The notes beneath the pieces were generated by a model. It was not told where the DNA came from and did no database searches. It saw only the letters and a program-made list of their open reading frames with translations. Below are positions 25,292-33,357 of a stretch of DNA of 64,000 nt, piece after piece. Each line of letters starts with the position of its first letter. Position 1 is the first letter of the stretch. The position numbers were made by a program, and so were the translations under genes. Origin of the DNA: JAICMB01 sp963802915 (GTDB lineage Bacteria > Acidobacteriota > Terriglobia > Bryobacterales > Bryobacteraceae); assembly GCA_963802915.1 (NCBI GenBank), contig CAWDKQ010000015.1:186001-250000 (forward strand), in the 5' to 3' direction.

Positions 25292-27859
25292 TCATTCGCT
25301 ACGCAATATCCGAGTCGGGTCGATACGAGACGCGCGCAGGGCAGGGAAGACAACAGCGGACACACCTGCCACCAACATGAGCAATAGCACCGAACCGAGC
25401 ACCGGCGCGTTGAGCCGCCCGGCGTCCTCGACAAAATGACTGAGTAAACCATGCAGAGGAAACATAGCAGCAAGTCCAATCCCCAACCCGGCGAGCACCA
25501 GAGCCAAACCCTCCCGCCCCGCCAATCCCACCAGGGCCGCGGGAGTCGAGCCCAGCGCCGACCGAATCGCCAATTCCGGCAGTCGAGCAATCACGGTGAA
25601 CGTAACCAGGCTGTACAGCCCCAGACTGGCAAGTACAAGAGCCAGGCCGGCGAAACAAGCCAGCAGAGTGCCGACAATGCGCTCCGCGGAAACGGAATCG
25701 GCGACCACCTTGTCCATGGTCTTCACGTGATCGATCGCTGCTTCCGGTTCATCGTTCCGAACGGCAGCTCGTAGCGCGGGAAGCAGCGTCTCAGCGGGCA
25801 AGTCGGATCTCACCACGACGGACCAGCTCGGAGTGGCGTCTACGCTCGGCGACGGTAGATACAGCTCGGAACTCGCCGGAACCGTCACGCCGCTTTGGCG
25901 CACGTTGCGGGCGATGCCGACCACCGTGATCCACGCGGGACTGGAGAACCTTATGTGAGCTCCAATCGGGTCCTTGTCTCCCCACAAAACCTTAGCCATC
26001 GTTTCATTGATGATCGCGGCCGCTTGTTTGCCCGATAGTTCCTCGGGCAGAAACTGTCGTCCACGCAGCAGGGGAATGCCCATCGTGCGGAAGTAGTCTT
26101 TCGTGATCCAGCGATATTCAGCGTAAAAGCCGGGATGTTCGGCTTGCATCCCCTCGACGTTCACGTTGCCGTTGTACCCCCACTCGGCGACCGGAAGCAA
26201 ACTGACCGCGGCGGCACTCCGGACGCCCGGCACGGATCTGAGGTGGGACGCAATTTGCTCGAACCGGTCGGCTACTTCCGTTCCCGTCGTGTATTTAGCC
26301 GAAGGCAGATTCACGCGCATCGTGATTAAGTGACTGCGATCGAATCCGATATCGACGTGGAGAAGCGACCAGAAGCTTTCCAGCACAGCCCCGGTAGAGG
26401 CCAGCAACACGACGGCGCATGTCACCTGAAAAACCACCAGCGCCTTGCGCATTAGAACGCCTGCGCGATCGGCTCTACGTGTGCTGCGTCCTGAAAAAGC
26501 GGTGCCCAGACCAAGTAAAAGCGCACCGCCGATCGTGGCCAGAATCACGGCGCCCACCAACCTCCAGTCGGGAGAGATCTCCGCCGCGCGAGGCATGTCG
26601 TCGCCATACAGCCAGACGAGAAAACGAACTCCCGCCGCGGCGAAAGCAATCGCCGCCACGCAGCCCAGTCCTGTTACAACCAGGCTCTCCGTCAGATGCT
26701 GCCGGATCATACGATATCTGGACGAGCCGAGCGCCAGCCGGATCTGAAACTCGGTGCGCCGCGCGGAGTAGCGCGCCAGCAGCAGGCTTGAGACGTTGGC
26801 GAAGGCCATCAGGAACAGCCCGAACGCGGCGACTTGAAGAACAATCAAACGATACCGAAGCTGTTTGTCGAGGCTCCAGTCCTGAAAAAGGACGACTTTC
26901 GCGTGATGACCGCCGTCCTGCTCCGGATACTCCCGAGCCAGCCGGCGCATGACCACCTTCAGATCGGCCCGCGCCTGCGCGAGCGTAATCGACGGCTTCA
27001 ATCGCCCCACCATGGAGATCGCGTGATACCCGCGATTTCGCATTGGGCCCTGCGGGATCAGAGGCATCCAGATCACGCTGTCGCTGGCCGGAAATCGAAA
27101 CCCGCTCGGAAGAATCCCCACCACTTGCGTGGCGTGGCCGTCGACGAGTATGGTCTTTTGAAGGACCTCGGGATCCGCATTGAGCGCGGACTTCCAGAAA
27201 TCCTCGCGAATCAGCGCCACAGGGCTTGCGCCGTCTTGCGCTTCTGCCGTATCAAACAATCGCCCGGCAATTGGCTGGACACCAAGCGCCGGGAAATATC
27301 CCGGGGTCGCGATGCCTCCGTTGATGTTCAGGGCCTCCGCGCCGCCTCGAAACACAAAAGTCGACGATCTGAAACCTCCCGCCGCTTCAAACACATGGCT
27401 GCCGTTCTGAAGATCCAGCATGTCGGGCCAGGATGCCGGCGTGTCGAACCGCCCCGATGTTTCGAGAATAGATACCAACCGATCCGGCTCCCGCAGTGGC
27501 AGCGGACGTAAGATCACGCTGCTGATCACCGTGAAGATCGCTGCGTTCACACCGATCCCTAGCGCCAGCAACAGAACGGCGCTCAACGCGAAAACAGGAT
27601 TGCGCAGTAGCTGTCTCGAAGCGAACTTGAGATCCCGCCACAAGTCGTCGAGCCACATCGTCATCTCGGCATCCCGCGTTTTTTCGCGTTGGACCACGGA
27701 ATTGCCGAATCGCAGCTTCGCGTTACGGCGAGCGCTCGCAGCGTCGGCTCCCCGCACCAATTCCTCTTCCTCAATGCAGGCAAGATGCGCTTCCATCTCC
27801 TGCCGGGTTTCATCGTCGAGACGCCGGCGGCGGAACAGATTCAAAAATCGTTTCAACAT
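25292..27859 (-). CDS. ADOP-type ABC transporter permease (MacB-like)
   Basis: The full-length 855-aa member of the family. The N-terminal helical segment 'DDETRQEMEAHLACIEEEEL' is followed by 'DLWRDLKFASRQLLRNPVFA', first membrane helix, MacB periplasmic core ('PGYFPALGVQPIAGRLFDTA', 'SPVALIREDFWKSALNADPE'), a first FtsX domain (about 330-480), a second core domain ('DYFRTMGIPLLRGRQFLPEE', 'AAAIINETMAKVLWG') and a terminal FtsX domain (about 730-855, 'LPELAIRSALGSTPAALVGL'). No ATPase is encoded nearby. It is 12 nt downstream of padR. Confidence 0.9.
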   Translation of the reverse strand: MLKRFLNLFRRRRLDDETRQEMEAHLACIEEEELVRGADAASARRNAKLRFGNSVVQREKTRDAEMTMWLDDLWRDLKFASRQLLRNPVFALSAVLLLALGIGVNAAIFTVISSVILRPLPLREPDRLVSILETSGRFDTPASWPDMLDLQNGSHVFEAAGGFRSSTFVFRGGAEALNINGGIATPGYFPALGVQPIAGRLFDTAEAQDGASPVALIREDFWKSALNADPEVLQKTILVDGHATQVVGILPSGFRFPASDSVIWMPLIPQGPMRNRGYHAISMVGRLKPSITLAQARADLKVVMRRLAREYPEQDGGHHAKVVLFQDWSLDKQLRYRLIVLQVAAFGLFLMAFANVSSLLLARYSARRTEFQIRLALGSSRYRMIRQHLTESLVVTGLGCVAAIAFAAAGVRFLVWLYGDDMPRAAEISPDWRLVGAVILATIGGALLLGLGTAFSGRSTRRADRAGVLMRKALVVFQVTCAVVLLASTGAVLESFWSLLHVDIGFDRSHLITMRVNLPSAKYTTGTEVADRFEQIASHLRSVPGVRSAAAVSLLPVAEWGYNGNVNVEGMQAEHPGFYAEYRWITKDYFRTMGIPLLRGRQFLPEELSGKQAAAIINETMAKVLWGDKDPIGAHIRFSSPAWITVVGIARNVRQSGVTVPASSELYLPSPSVDATPSWSVVVRSDLPAETLLPALRAAVRNDEPEAAIDHVKTMDKVVADSVSAERIVGTLLACFAGLALVLASLGLYSLVTFTVIARLPELAIRSALGSTPAALVGLAGREGLALVLAGLGIGLAAMFPLHGLLSHFVEDAGRLNAPVLGSVLLLMLVAGVSAVVFPALRASRIDPTRILRSE

Positions 27860-27871
27860 GGATCATGTTCC

Positions 27872-28207
27872 TCAAGCAAAGCGAAGAGCCTTGCCAACCG
27901 CGCTGGTCAGCTCACTCCAGCGTCGCTCCTCATCTTCGAGCTGCCGCTTGCCTGCCGCCGTAATGACATAAAATCGCGCCTTGCGATTGGTTTCGGTCAT
28001 GCCCCACTCCGGCTTGAGCCACTTCTCCGTGGTCATGCGATGCAAAGCCGGATAGAGCGATCCTTCTTCGATCCTCAGGTACTCGCCGGTTGCCTGTTCG
28101 ATCCGCCGCGCGATGGCATAACCGTGCAGCGCGCCCGATCGCGCCAGAACTTTTAGTATCAACAGGTCCAGAGTTCCCTGGAGCCGGTCGTTTTGATGTT
28201 TCGGCAT
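27872..28207 (-). CDS. PadR family transcriptional regulator
   Basis: 111 aa, with 'LQGTLDLLILKVLARSGALH', 'GYAIARRIEQATGEYLRIEE', 'GSLYPALHRMTTEKWLKPEW' and 'KARFYVITAAGKRQLEDEER'. It is the same length as, and clearly homologous to, the PadR at 921-1256. It precedes and probably controls the ADOP permease. A near-perfect inverted repeat 15 nt upstream of the ATG is the likely operator. Confidence 0.92.
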   Translation of the reverse strand: MPKHQNDRLQGTLDLLILKVLARSGALHGYAIARRIEQATGEYLRIEEGSLYPALHRMTTEKWLKPEWGMTETNRKARFYVITAAGKRQLEDEERRWSELTSAVGKALRFA

Positions 28208-28221
28208 AAGGTAAGCCAGCT

Positions 28222-28241
28222 ATGGATAGCTGCCTATCTAT
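28222..28241. promoter_or_regulatory. Candidate PadR operator (inverted repeat)
   Basis: ATGGATAG (28222-28229) and CTATCTAT (28234-28241) are complementary at 7 of 8 positions around a CTGC centre. It lies immediately before padR, between it and the divergent SnoaL-like gene. Confidence 0.5.
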
Positions 28242-28300
28242 TGTGGACCCTCCCGCGCCAGCCGTCAATAGAGTAAGATGGACCGGCAAGGGGGAAACGC

Positions 28301-28732
28301 ATGACACAACCCAAACGCGATTTGCTATCGCAGTGGTTCGAGCAGGTCTGGAATCAGGGAAGGCGCGAAGCTGTCGCCGAGTTGCTTGCGCCGGACGCGG
28401 TATTTCATGAAGACAGCGTAGACGTCCGTGGACCGGAAGGCTTTTATCCGTTTTTCGACCGCATGACGGCCACGTTCTCCGACATTCACGTCCAAATAGA
28501 GGCAACCATGGAGGACGGCGACAAGATATGCGTTCGTTGGTCATTCACCGGCAAACATACCGGCGATGGTTTAGGCGTGGCGCCGACCGGTAAGACTATC
28601 CGCACCACCGGCATTTCCATTGTTCGCGTCGCCGATGGCAGGCTCGCTGAAGGCTGGCAAAACTGGGACATGCTTGGGATGTTGCAGCAGATCGAAGGCG
28701 CGCCAAAATCGGCTACGTACGTAGGGGCGTGA
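28301..28732 (+). CDS. SnoaL-like ester cyclase family protein
   Basis: A 143-aa protein of the NTF2/SnoaL fold: 'LSQWFEQVWNQGRREAVAEL', 'VDVRGPEGFYPFFDRMTATF', 'EDGDKICVRWSFTGKHTGDG', 'PTGKTIRTTGISIVRVADGR', 'LAEGWQNWDMLGMLQQI'. Members are often small-molecule cyclases, hydrolases or binding proteins; the substrate is unknown. It starts with ATG behind a GGGGGAAA stretch and converges with the next gene, overlapping by 20 nt. Confidence 0.82.
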   Translation: MTQPKRDLLSQWFEQVWNQGRREAVAELLAPDAVFHEDSVDVRGPEGFYPFFDRMTATFSDIHVQIEATMEDGDKICVRWSFTGKHTGDGLGVAPTGKTIRTTGISIVRVADGRLAEGWQNWDMLGMLQQIEGAPKSATYVGA

Positions 28733-29174
28733 GTTCGACGGCCCAGATACCGTCGAAATCCGCGAAATAGCCTTGCACCTCAATTCCGGGTATCTCCTTG
28801 CGCACGCATTCCGCGGCGCGCCGCAGCTCCTCTTCGTGATGCCGCGCTTCCGCGGCCGCATCCCCGCCGAAGCCCCCGTCCAACCCTCCGTAAGCTCCGC
28901 AGTCGGAATGAACCATTAAGACCACCAGCTTTGTCGCGTGAAGTCGCATGGACGTCCGAATCTGTCCAAGAATGAATTCACGATCCGACTCCCGATCGGG
29001 CGAAGCCAGGCACTTCGCGCCTCCGGCAATCTTGATCGAATCCGAATATACGACACCCAGGCGCTTGAGGAATTTCGTAAACCCCAGTTTGAAGCGGTTG
29101 TCGAAACACCAGACGATAGCGGCATCGCAATCGTATCGTTCCCGGGGAGCGTCGAAGTGAAAGACCTTTTCCAT
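28713..29174 (-). CDS. Beta-carbonic-anhydrase-like protein
   Basis: A 153-aa protein; the start at 29174 (MEKVFHFDAPRERY) is preferred over the 22-residue upstream extension. 'AAIVWCFDNRF' (Cys-x-Asp), 'IAGGAKCLASPDRESDREFI' and 'LVVLMVHSDCGAYGGLDGGF' (HSDCG) follow the Cys-His-Cys zinc layout of beta-carbonic anhydrases, although the domain is short. It may be a shortened relative rather than an active anhydrase. It is last in a three-gene minus-strand run. Confidence 0.6.
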   Translation of the reverse strand: MEKVFHFDAPRERYDCDAAIVWCFDNRFKLGFTKFLKRLGVVYSDSIKIAGGAKCLASPDRESDREFILGQIRTSMRLHATKLVVLMVHSDCGAYGGLDGGFGGDAAAEARHHEEELRRAAECVRKEIPGIEVQGYFADFDGIWAVELTPLRT

Positions 29175-29196
29175 CAACGATATTCTCGCGCGAATT

Positions 29197-29652
29197 TCAG
29201 GGATGACGCAGAGCAGCGCCCCGATAAACAAACACGCCACCAGCGAGCAGTAACCCGCCGATGACGATGGAAGAAGCGGGACCTTTGAACAACTCCCGGC
29301 TGTAGCTGATCTGGGCTGCTCTATGAATCACAACCGAGCTCCCGCTGCTCCATTGATCCCACGCAAGCCAACATCCCAACCCGATAAGGACCAGCCCCGC
29401 GAAGATGGTCGGAACGCCTACTAGCTTGAAAATGATTTTTTCGGTTCGACTCAAAGGCTCGGCGATCGAGCCAGGCTCAGCGTCTTTGTACGCTTTGATC
29501 GCAGCGTAGAAACAGAACCCGCCCAGAAGCACATCGAGGTAAGGCATCAACCGTGACAGAACCGGTGCGGGCTGCAGAAAGCCGAGATAACTCCTCACCA
29601 GGAAATAGCAGCCGAAGACGCCGTACAGCAAAACATGGATCCGGCGCTTCAT
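29197..29652 (-). CDS. Hypothetical integral membrane protein
   Basis: A 151-aa protein with four predicted membrane segments: about 5-25, 37-55, 73-95 ('IFKLVGVPTIFAGLVLIGLG') and 125-145 ('SSIVIGGLLLAGGVFVYRG'). No family is recognised. It lies 22 nt upstream of the carbonic-anhydrase-like gene and is likely in one transcript with it. Confidence 0.6.
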   Translation of the reverse strand: MKRRIHVLLYGVFGCYFLVRSYLGFLQPAPVLSRLMPYLDVLLGGFCFYAAIKAYKDAEPGSIAEPLSRTEKIIFKLVGVPTIFAGLVLIGLGCWLAWDQWSSGSSVVIHRAAQISYSRELFKGPASSIVIGGLLLAGGVFVYRGAALRHP

Positions 29653-29667
29653 TCAATATCTGATCAC

Positions 29668-29856
29668 TCAAGCTCGGTCAGCAATTCGAATGAGATCAGC
29701 CGGACCCGGCACCGTACTGCGAAATAATCGGACCTCCTGCGGCATCACCGGGCTATTGAATTTCGAATCGGCCGCAGCCTGAAGCTTGGCCATAAATCCC
29801 GCCATGCGACCGGGCTTTACATCGTGTTTGAAAATCGCCAGCACCGTGTCGAACAT
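29668..29856 (-). CDS. Small hypothetical protein (62 aa)
   Basis: The compact frame starting MFDTVLAIFKHDVKPGRM (29856) reads as an intact small protein: '...AGFMAKLQAAADSKFNSPV', 'MPQEVRLFRSTVPGPADLIR'. A longer frame to 30006 runs antisense under the aldo/keto reductase start and is rejected. No family is recognised. It is first in the run with the membrane protein and the carbonic-anhydrase-like gene. Confidence 0.5.
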   Translation of the reverse strand: MFDTVLAIFKHDVKPGRMAGFMAKLQAAADSKFNSPVMPQEVRLFRSTVPGPADLIRIADRA

Positions 29857-29936
29857 TATCCGCGATTCCCCGATCGTGGGAGCCCAAGCATAACACCTGT
29901 CATTCGTGTTACGATTCGGCGCATTGGAGGTAGACG

Positions 29937-30821
29937 ATGGCTCACTATTCACGCCGTGATTTTCTGAAGGCCGGGCTCGCCGCGGGTGCACTCGCCGGCG
30001 TCGCAACTCTGCCGCTCAAAGCGGCGCGCCAGACAGCGACGGATTGGGTAACGCTCGGAAAATCCGGCGTAAAAGTAACGCGTCTCGCGTTCGGCACCGG
30101 TACCATGAGCGGACGGGTTCAGCGTGAACTGGGACAGGAACAGTTCACCAGCCTGGTGCGCTACGCCTACGACCATGGCATTCGCTTCTTCGAAACGGCG
30201 GAATCTTACGGCGACATGCACCGCATGCTCGGGATCGCGCTGAAAGGCATTCCGCGCGATAGCTACCGGCTCATGTCGAAAGTGACCACGTACGACAACG
30301 TAGATCCGCAAGCGAAGATCGACGAGCTGCGCAAGCTCGCGAATACCGATTATTTCGACGTGCTGCTACTCCATTGGCAGCACACGCCGACATGGCCGAC
30401 GGATAGCATCAAATGGCAGGACGGGATCCTCGAAGCGAAGTCGAGGGAAGCTGTTATCGGATACGGCGCATCGGTGCACGGGCTCCCGGCGTTACGAAAG
30501 TTCCCGGGTAACAAGTGGCTCGAAGTCGCCATGATCCGCATGAATCACAAGGGCACCATCATGGACGCCGAGGATTACAACACCAGCGGCCCCGGAAATG
30601 TGACCGAGGTGGTAACGCATGTGAAGCAGGTCCACGGCGAAGGAATGGGCGTGATCAGCATGAAGCTGGTGGGCGAAGGCCGCTTCACAGCCCGTGAAGA
30701 CCGCCAGGCCGCGATGAAGTTCGCGTTCCGGAACGCTGGCGTTGATAGCGTGACCCTCGGTTACAAGAATACGGCCGAGATCGATGAGGCTATCGAGAAT
30801 CTGAATTTGGCGCTGGCGTAA
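29937..30821 (+). CDS. Tat-exported aldo/keto reductase
   Basis: A 294-aa protein with a twin-arginine signal ('YSRRDFLKAGLAAGALAGVA'). The TIM-barrel aldo/keto reductase core follows: 'GKSGVKVTRLAFGTGTMSGR', 'FFETAESYGDMHRM' (catalytic Tyr; Glu where Asp is usual), 'SKVTTYD' (Lys) and 'DVLLLHWQHTP' (His). The C-terminal cofactor region is short ('GVDSVTLGYKNTAEIDEAIE'). The Asp-to-Glu change and export make a non-classical oxidoreductase plausible. The substrate is unknown. Confidence 0.85.
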   Translation: MAHYSRRDFLKAGLAAGALAGVATLPLKAARQTATDWVTLGKSGVKVTRLAFGTGTMSGRVQRELGQEQFTSLVRYAYDHGIRFFETAESYGDMHRMLGIALKGIPRDSYRLMSKVTTYDNVDPQAKIDELRKLANTDYFDVLLLHWQHTPTWPTDSIKWQDGILEAKSREAVIGYGASVHGLPALRKFPGNKWLEVAMIRMNHKGTIMDAEDYNTSGPGNVTEVVTHVKQVHGEGMGVISMKLVGEGRFTAREDRQAAMKFAFRNAGVDSVTLGYKNTAEIDEAIENLNLALA

Positions 30822-31260
30822 GGTCGAACCTGTAGCGGCACTTTCGCAGGTGTCCGCTCTGGTGAATCACGCAGTCTGTCGGGACATCTACAATCTCGAT
30901 GAATCGGGCGCCCGAGAGCTCAATGCTCCGGCGCGATGCGAAATTCTCTGGGTCGCACGTGATCCATAAAGGATCGAGCCCAACCGCGCGGGCCAATGGC
31001 ATGAGCAGGCGAACCGAGCGTGCCGCATAACGGTGACCACGATGTGGTGCGTGAACGGCATAACCGATGTGCCCGGCATACATTTCGATGTGAGACGTGG
31101 AGCCGACACGCAGCCTGATGCCGCCTAGTTCCTCGGCAGTCGCGGAGTGAACCATCCGGAAATGATACGTCGGCACTTTGTGAACCGGATGCGGCGCAAA
31201 AGAAGTCAATTCCAGACGAAGATCTCCGTCCCGAAGCTCTCCTAAATCCACTGGCATCAT
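30790..31260 (-). CDS. GNAT family N-acetyltransferase
   Basis: 156 aa from the ATG at 31260: 'ELGGIRLRVGSTSHIEMYAG', 'HIGYAVHAPHRGHRYAARSV' (the acetyl-CoA-binding R/Q-x-x-G-x-G/A loop as HRGHRYA), 'RAVGLDPLWITCDPENFASR', 'RSIELSGARFIEIVDVP'. The layout follows tagatose/ribosomal-type GNATs. The start codon shares its A with the stop of the upstream gene (TAATG), so translation is coupled. The last 32 nt overlap the convergent reductase gene. Confidence 0.8.
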   Translation of the reverse strand: MMPVDLGELRDGDLRLELTSFAPHPVHKVPTYHFRMVHSATAEELGGIRLRVGSTSHIEMYAGHIGYAVHAPHRGHRYAARSVRLLMPLARAVGLDPLWITCDPENFASRRSIELSGARFIEIVDVPTDCVIHQSGHLRKCRYRFDLTPAPNSDSR

Positions 31261-32492
31261 TATTGCCGCCATTCCTGTGTGGAGAAGAGTGTCCGCCACT
31301 CGTCCGCTTCGGGGTCTTCTTGGGTACAAAGAGGCCAATGCTTGTCGCTGATGTTCACCATTGTGAAATGATACGGAGGACGCCAGCGGACGAGAAAATA
31401 GACGGCGGGCTCCGCTTCAAAATTCTTCTGCGCGTTCGAAGGCGCGAAAGTAACCTGCCAGAGATCGGGAGTCTCGCAGTGCTTCGTGACGTCAGTGAAC
31501 TCTCCTCCGACCCAGTCAGCATGAAGTTTGAGGTGCCACGATTTCAAGGCTGGCGCCGCGGACCAGCCAGCGCTTTCATCCCACGAACGGGTCAGCCATT
31601 CGTCCACGAAATCCCGAGGGCTGAGCGCAACCGGATCTACGCGTTGAACCCGGTCTCCGTAAATCAAATAGTGGCGAATAGCTTCGCGAATGAGAATGTC
31701 GCTGTCAACGCTTCTTTCAGTAAATTCAATTAGGGCGTCAACGGGTGAATTCTCGTTGAACCTGTTACGCACGATACTGCCGATCGCAAAGCTGTCCGCC
31801 CGCAGATAGGCTCCTTCAAAGCCATCAATCAGGAGTTTTGCGCCGGACGGGTCAACGCGCCAGAGCCGGTAATATACTGGATGCCACCAGGACGCGCATC
31901 CCCATCCATGCCCGAGCATCATCACGTACGCTGGACCGTCCTCGTGTCCGTCCTTATACGACTGTAGAACGTGCACCGCCGTTATCAACTGAGGAGCGTA
32001 CTTCTTTGGCGAGTAATCGTTCTGCTCCGATTCCCAAATGCGTTTCCAGCGATTGTCGACACGCTTGTAAGCATAGGCAGATTCGTCGTTCTGGCACACA
32101 ATACCCACGCCGGTCGTTATAATCAATATCCCCGCTTCGCTGCTAACCCTGACTTCTCCGACCGAACCTAGCAGATTTTCATCGTCCCCAGAACCCGGGG
32201 CGTCAACTTTCTTTAACTTCTCGTTGATTTGATTTGAAAAGGCCTCCAACTCAGCAACATCGTTCCACGTTCGGAGTTGCGTCTCGATCCAGTCTCGAAG
32301 CTGGTGCTTGGCGACCGTAAGCTCCGGACTGGCCCCGGCCGTCTCGAGAGTAGCGTCTGTGTGCGTGCGCAAACTGACGAGCGTCGAATGCAAAGCCGCC
32401 AACTGCGCGTCCCCAGCGGAGGCGGCAGTGATCAGGCAGAACATCGCAAGCAGAGGAACGAGAAGACTCGCGCTCCGCTGCAAACTGATCAT
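31260..32492 (-). CDS. Secreted hypothetical protein (intact paralogue of the pseudogene at 11.6-12.8 kb)
   Basis: I do not recognise the family. The ATG at 32492 gives 410 aa with a signal peptide ('LLVPLLAMFCLITAASA', cleaved near residue 26); a frame to 32612 adds 40 unlikely residues. Features: 'KHQLRDWIETQLRTWND' near the N-terminus, a beta-rich middle ('GILIITTGVGIVCQNDESAY', 'SWWHPVYYRLWRVDPSGAKL'), and a C-terminal part with 'DPVALSPRDFVDEWLTRSWD' and 'PPYHFTMVNISDKHWPLCTQ'. A decayed copy elsewhere in the window shows the family has been duplicated here. Confidence 0.7.
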   Translation of the reverse strand: MISLQRSASLLVPLLAMFCLITAASAGDAQLAALHSTLVSLRTHTDATLETAGASPELTVAKHQLRDWIETQLRTWNDVAELEAFSNQINEKLKKVDAPGSGDDENLLGSVGEVRVSSEAGILIITTGVGIVCQNDESAYAYKRVDNRWKRIWESEQNDYSPKKYAPQLITAVHVLQSYKDGHEDGPAYVMMLGHGWGCASWWHPVYYRLWRVDPSGAKLLIDGFEGAYLRADSFAIGSIVRNRFNENSPVDALIEFTERSVDSDILIREAIRHYLIYGDRVQRVDPVALSPRDFVDEWLTRSWDESAGWSAAPALKSWHLKLHADWVGGEFTDVTKHCETPDLWQVTFAPSNAQKNFEAEPAVYFLVRWRPPYHFTMVNISDKHWPLCTQEDPEADEWRTLFSTQEWRQ

Positions 32493-32721
32493 CGAATTCC
32501 GAAAAGTCACAATCGCAATACGGCAATCATTATCACAGCGAACAACGACGAAATCCAGCATCAACCCTCGAAATTCCAAAAAAAGGCAGCGATAGCTCAT
32601 TCCAGCGAACATACGGCAGAGAACAAATGCAGCGATTCCCGGCTAAGCAAGACTCGCGTAGGTCTGATGGGACCAGGGGTATAATCCTCTTCGAGGAAAC
32701 ATGTGCCATGGCCCTCTCCGA

Positions 32722-33357
32722 TCACGGTCGCGACAGTCGTTTGCGTAACCAGTACACGACGACCTGGCAATAAGGATGGAGCTCGCCAGTACCTGATTCC
32801 CCATTCCAACCCCGTAACCACTTCTCCAAGGCCGGGCGTCGCAATTCGCCGCTCTTCGGCATCGCATCTGTGAATGCCGTCAGGATCGCCTTCCGATTGT
32901 TCTTCAAAAACGCGAGATTCAGGTTCAGAACCTCGTCGAGTTCGGCGTCAAAGATCGGATCAGCGGAATAGACACGACCGTCCCCTCCGAACCTAATCAT
33001 TCCTTCGACCCAGTGCAGTGGTTTCGCAGGATTCCGCGAGAGGCTTCGATTCCCTTTCCGGGTGTCGCAGTGCTGATACTTAGCGGGCGCCCCTTCGTTT
33101 CCCATACACGCACCAAGCAGGTTGGAATAGTCAAGTTGTTCGGCGGGATAGTTATCCTGGCAGTGCCAGTGCTCAATCTTCATTTGGCTGTGTTCGGCTC
33201 GAACCCGAGAAAGACAATAGCAACAGAGCCCTCGCTGTTCGTTCACGAGATGGGTCCGCAAGGCGCCCTTATCCTGGTAGTTGTTGTAATCCGCACCAGG
33301 ATTTGCCCGATGTTCGGCAAGACTAGTTGGCCCAGCGCCTTTAACGATTGCCCTCAT
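32722..33357 (-). CDS. ptuB: Septu anti-phage system HNH nuclease PtuB (TIGR02646-like)
   Basis: A 211-aa HNH endonuclease. The zinc/HNH core 'LCCYCLSRVRAEHSQMKIEH' is followed by 'QLDYSNLLGACMGN' and 'HCDTRKGNRSLSRNP', the pattern of the TIGR02646 family to which PtuB belongs. In Septu it is the toxic nuclease controlled by the ATPase PtuA. Its ATG overlaps the ptuA stop (4 nt), confirming a two-gene operon. No reverse transcriptase is nearby, so this is stand-alone Septu and not a retron. Confidence 0.82.
   Translation of the reverse strand: MRAIVKGAGPTSLAEHRANPGADYNNYQDKGALRTHLVNEQRGLCCYCLSRVRAEHSQMKIEHWHCQDNYPAEQLDYSNLLGACMGNEGAPAKYQHCDTRKGNRSLSRNPAKPLHWVEGMIRFGGDGRVYSADPIFDAELDEVLNLNLAFLKNNRKAILTAFTDAMPKSGELRRPALEKWLRGWNGESGTGELHPYCQVVVYWLRKRLSRP

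Noticed and set aside
32597..32867. Extra Septu-associated gene or retron RNA downstream of ptuB
   Set aside because: The frames are shadows of ptuB or lack signals; no reverse transcriptase or msr/msd-like inverted repeats seen.
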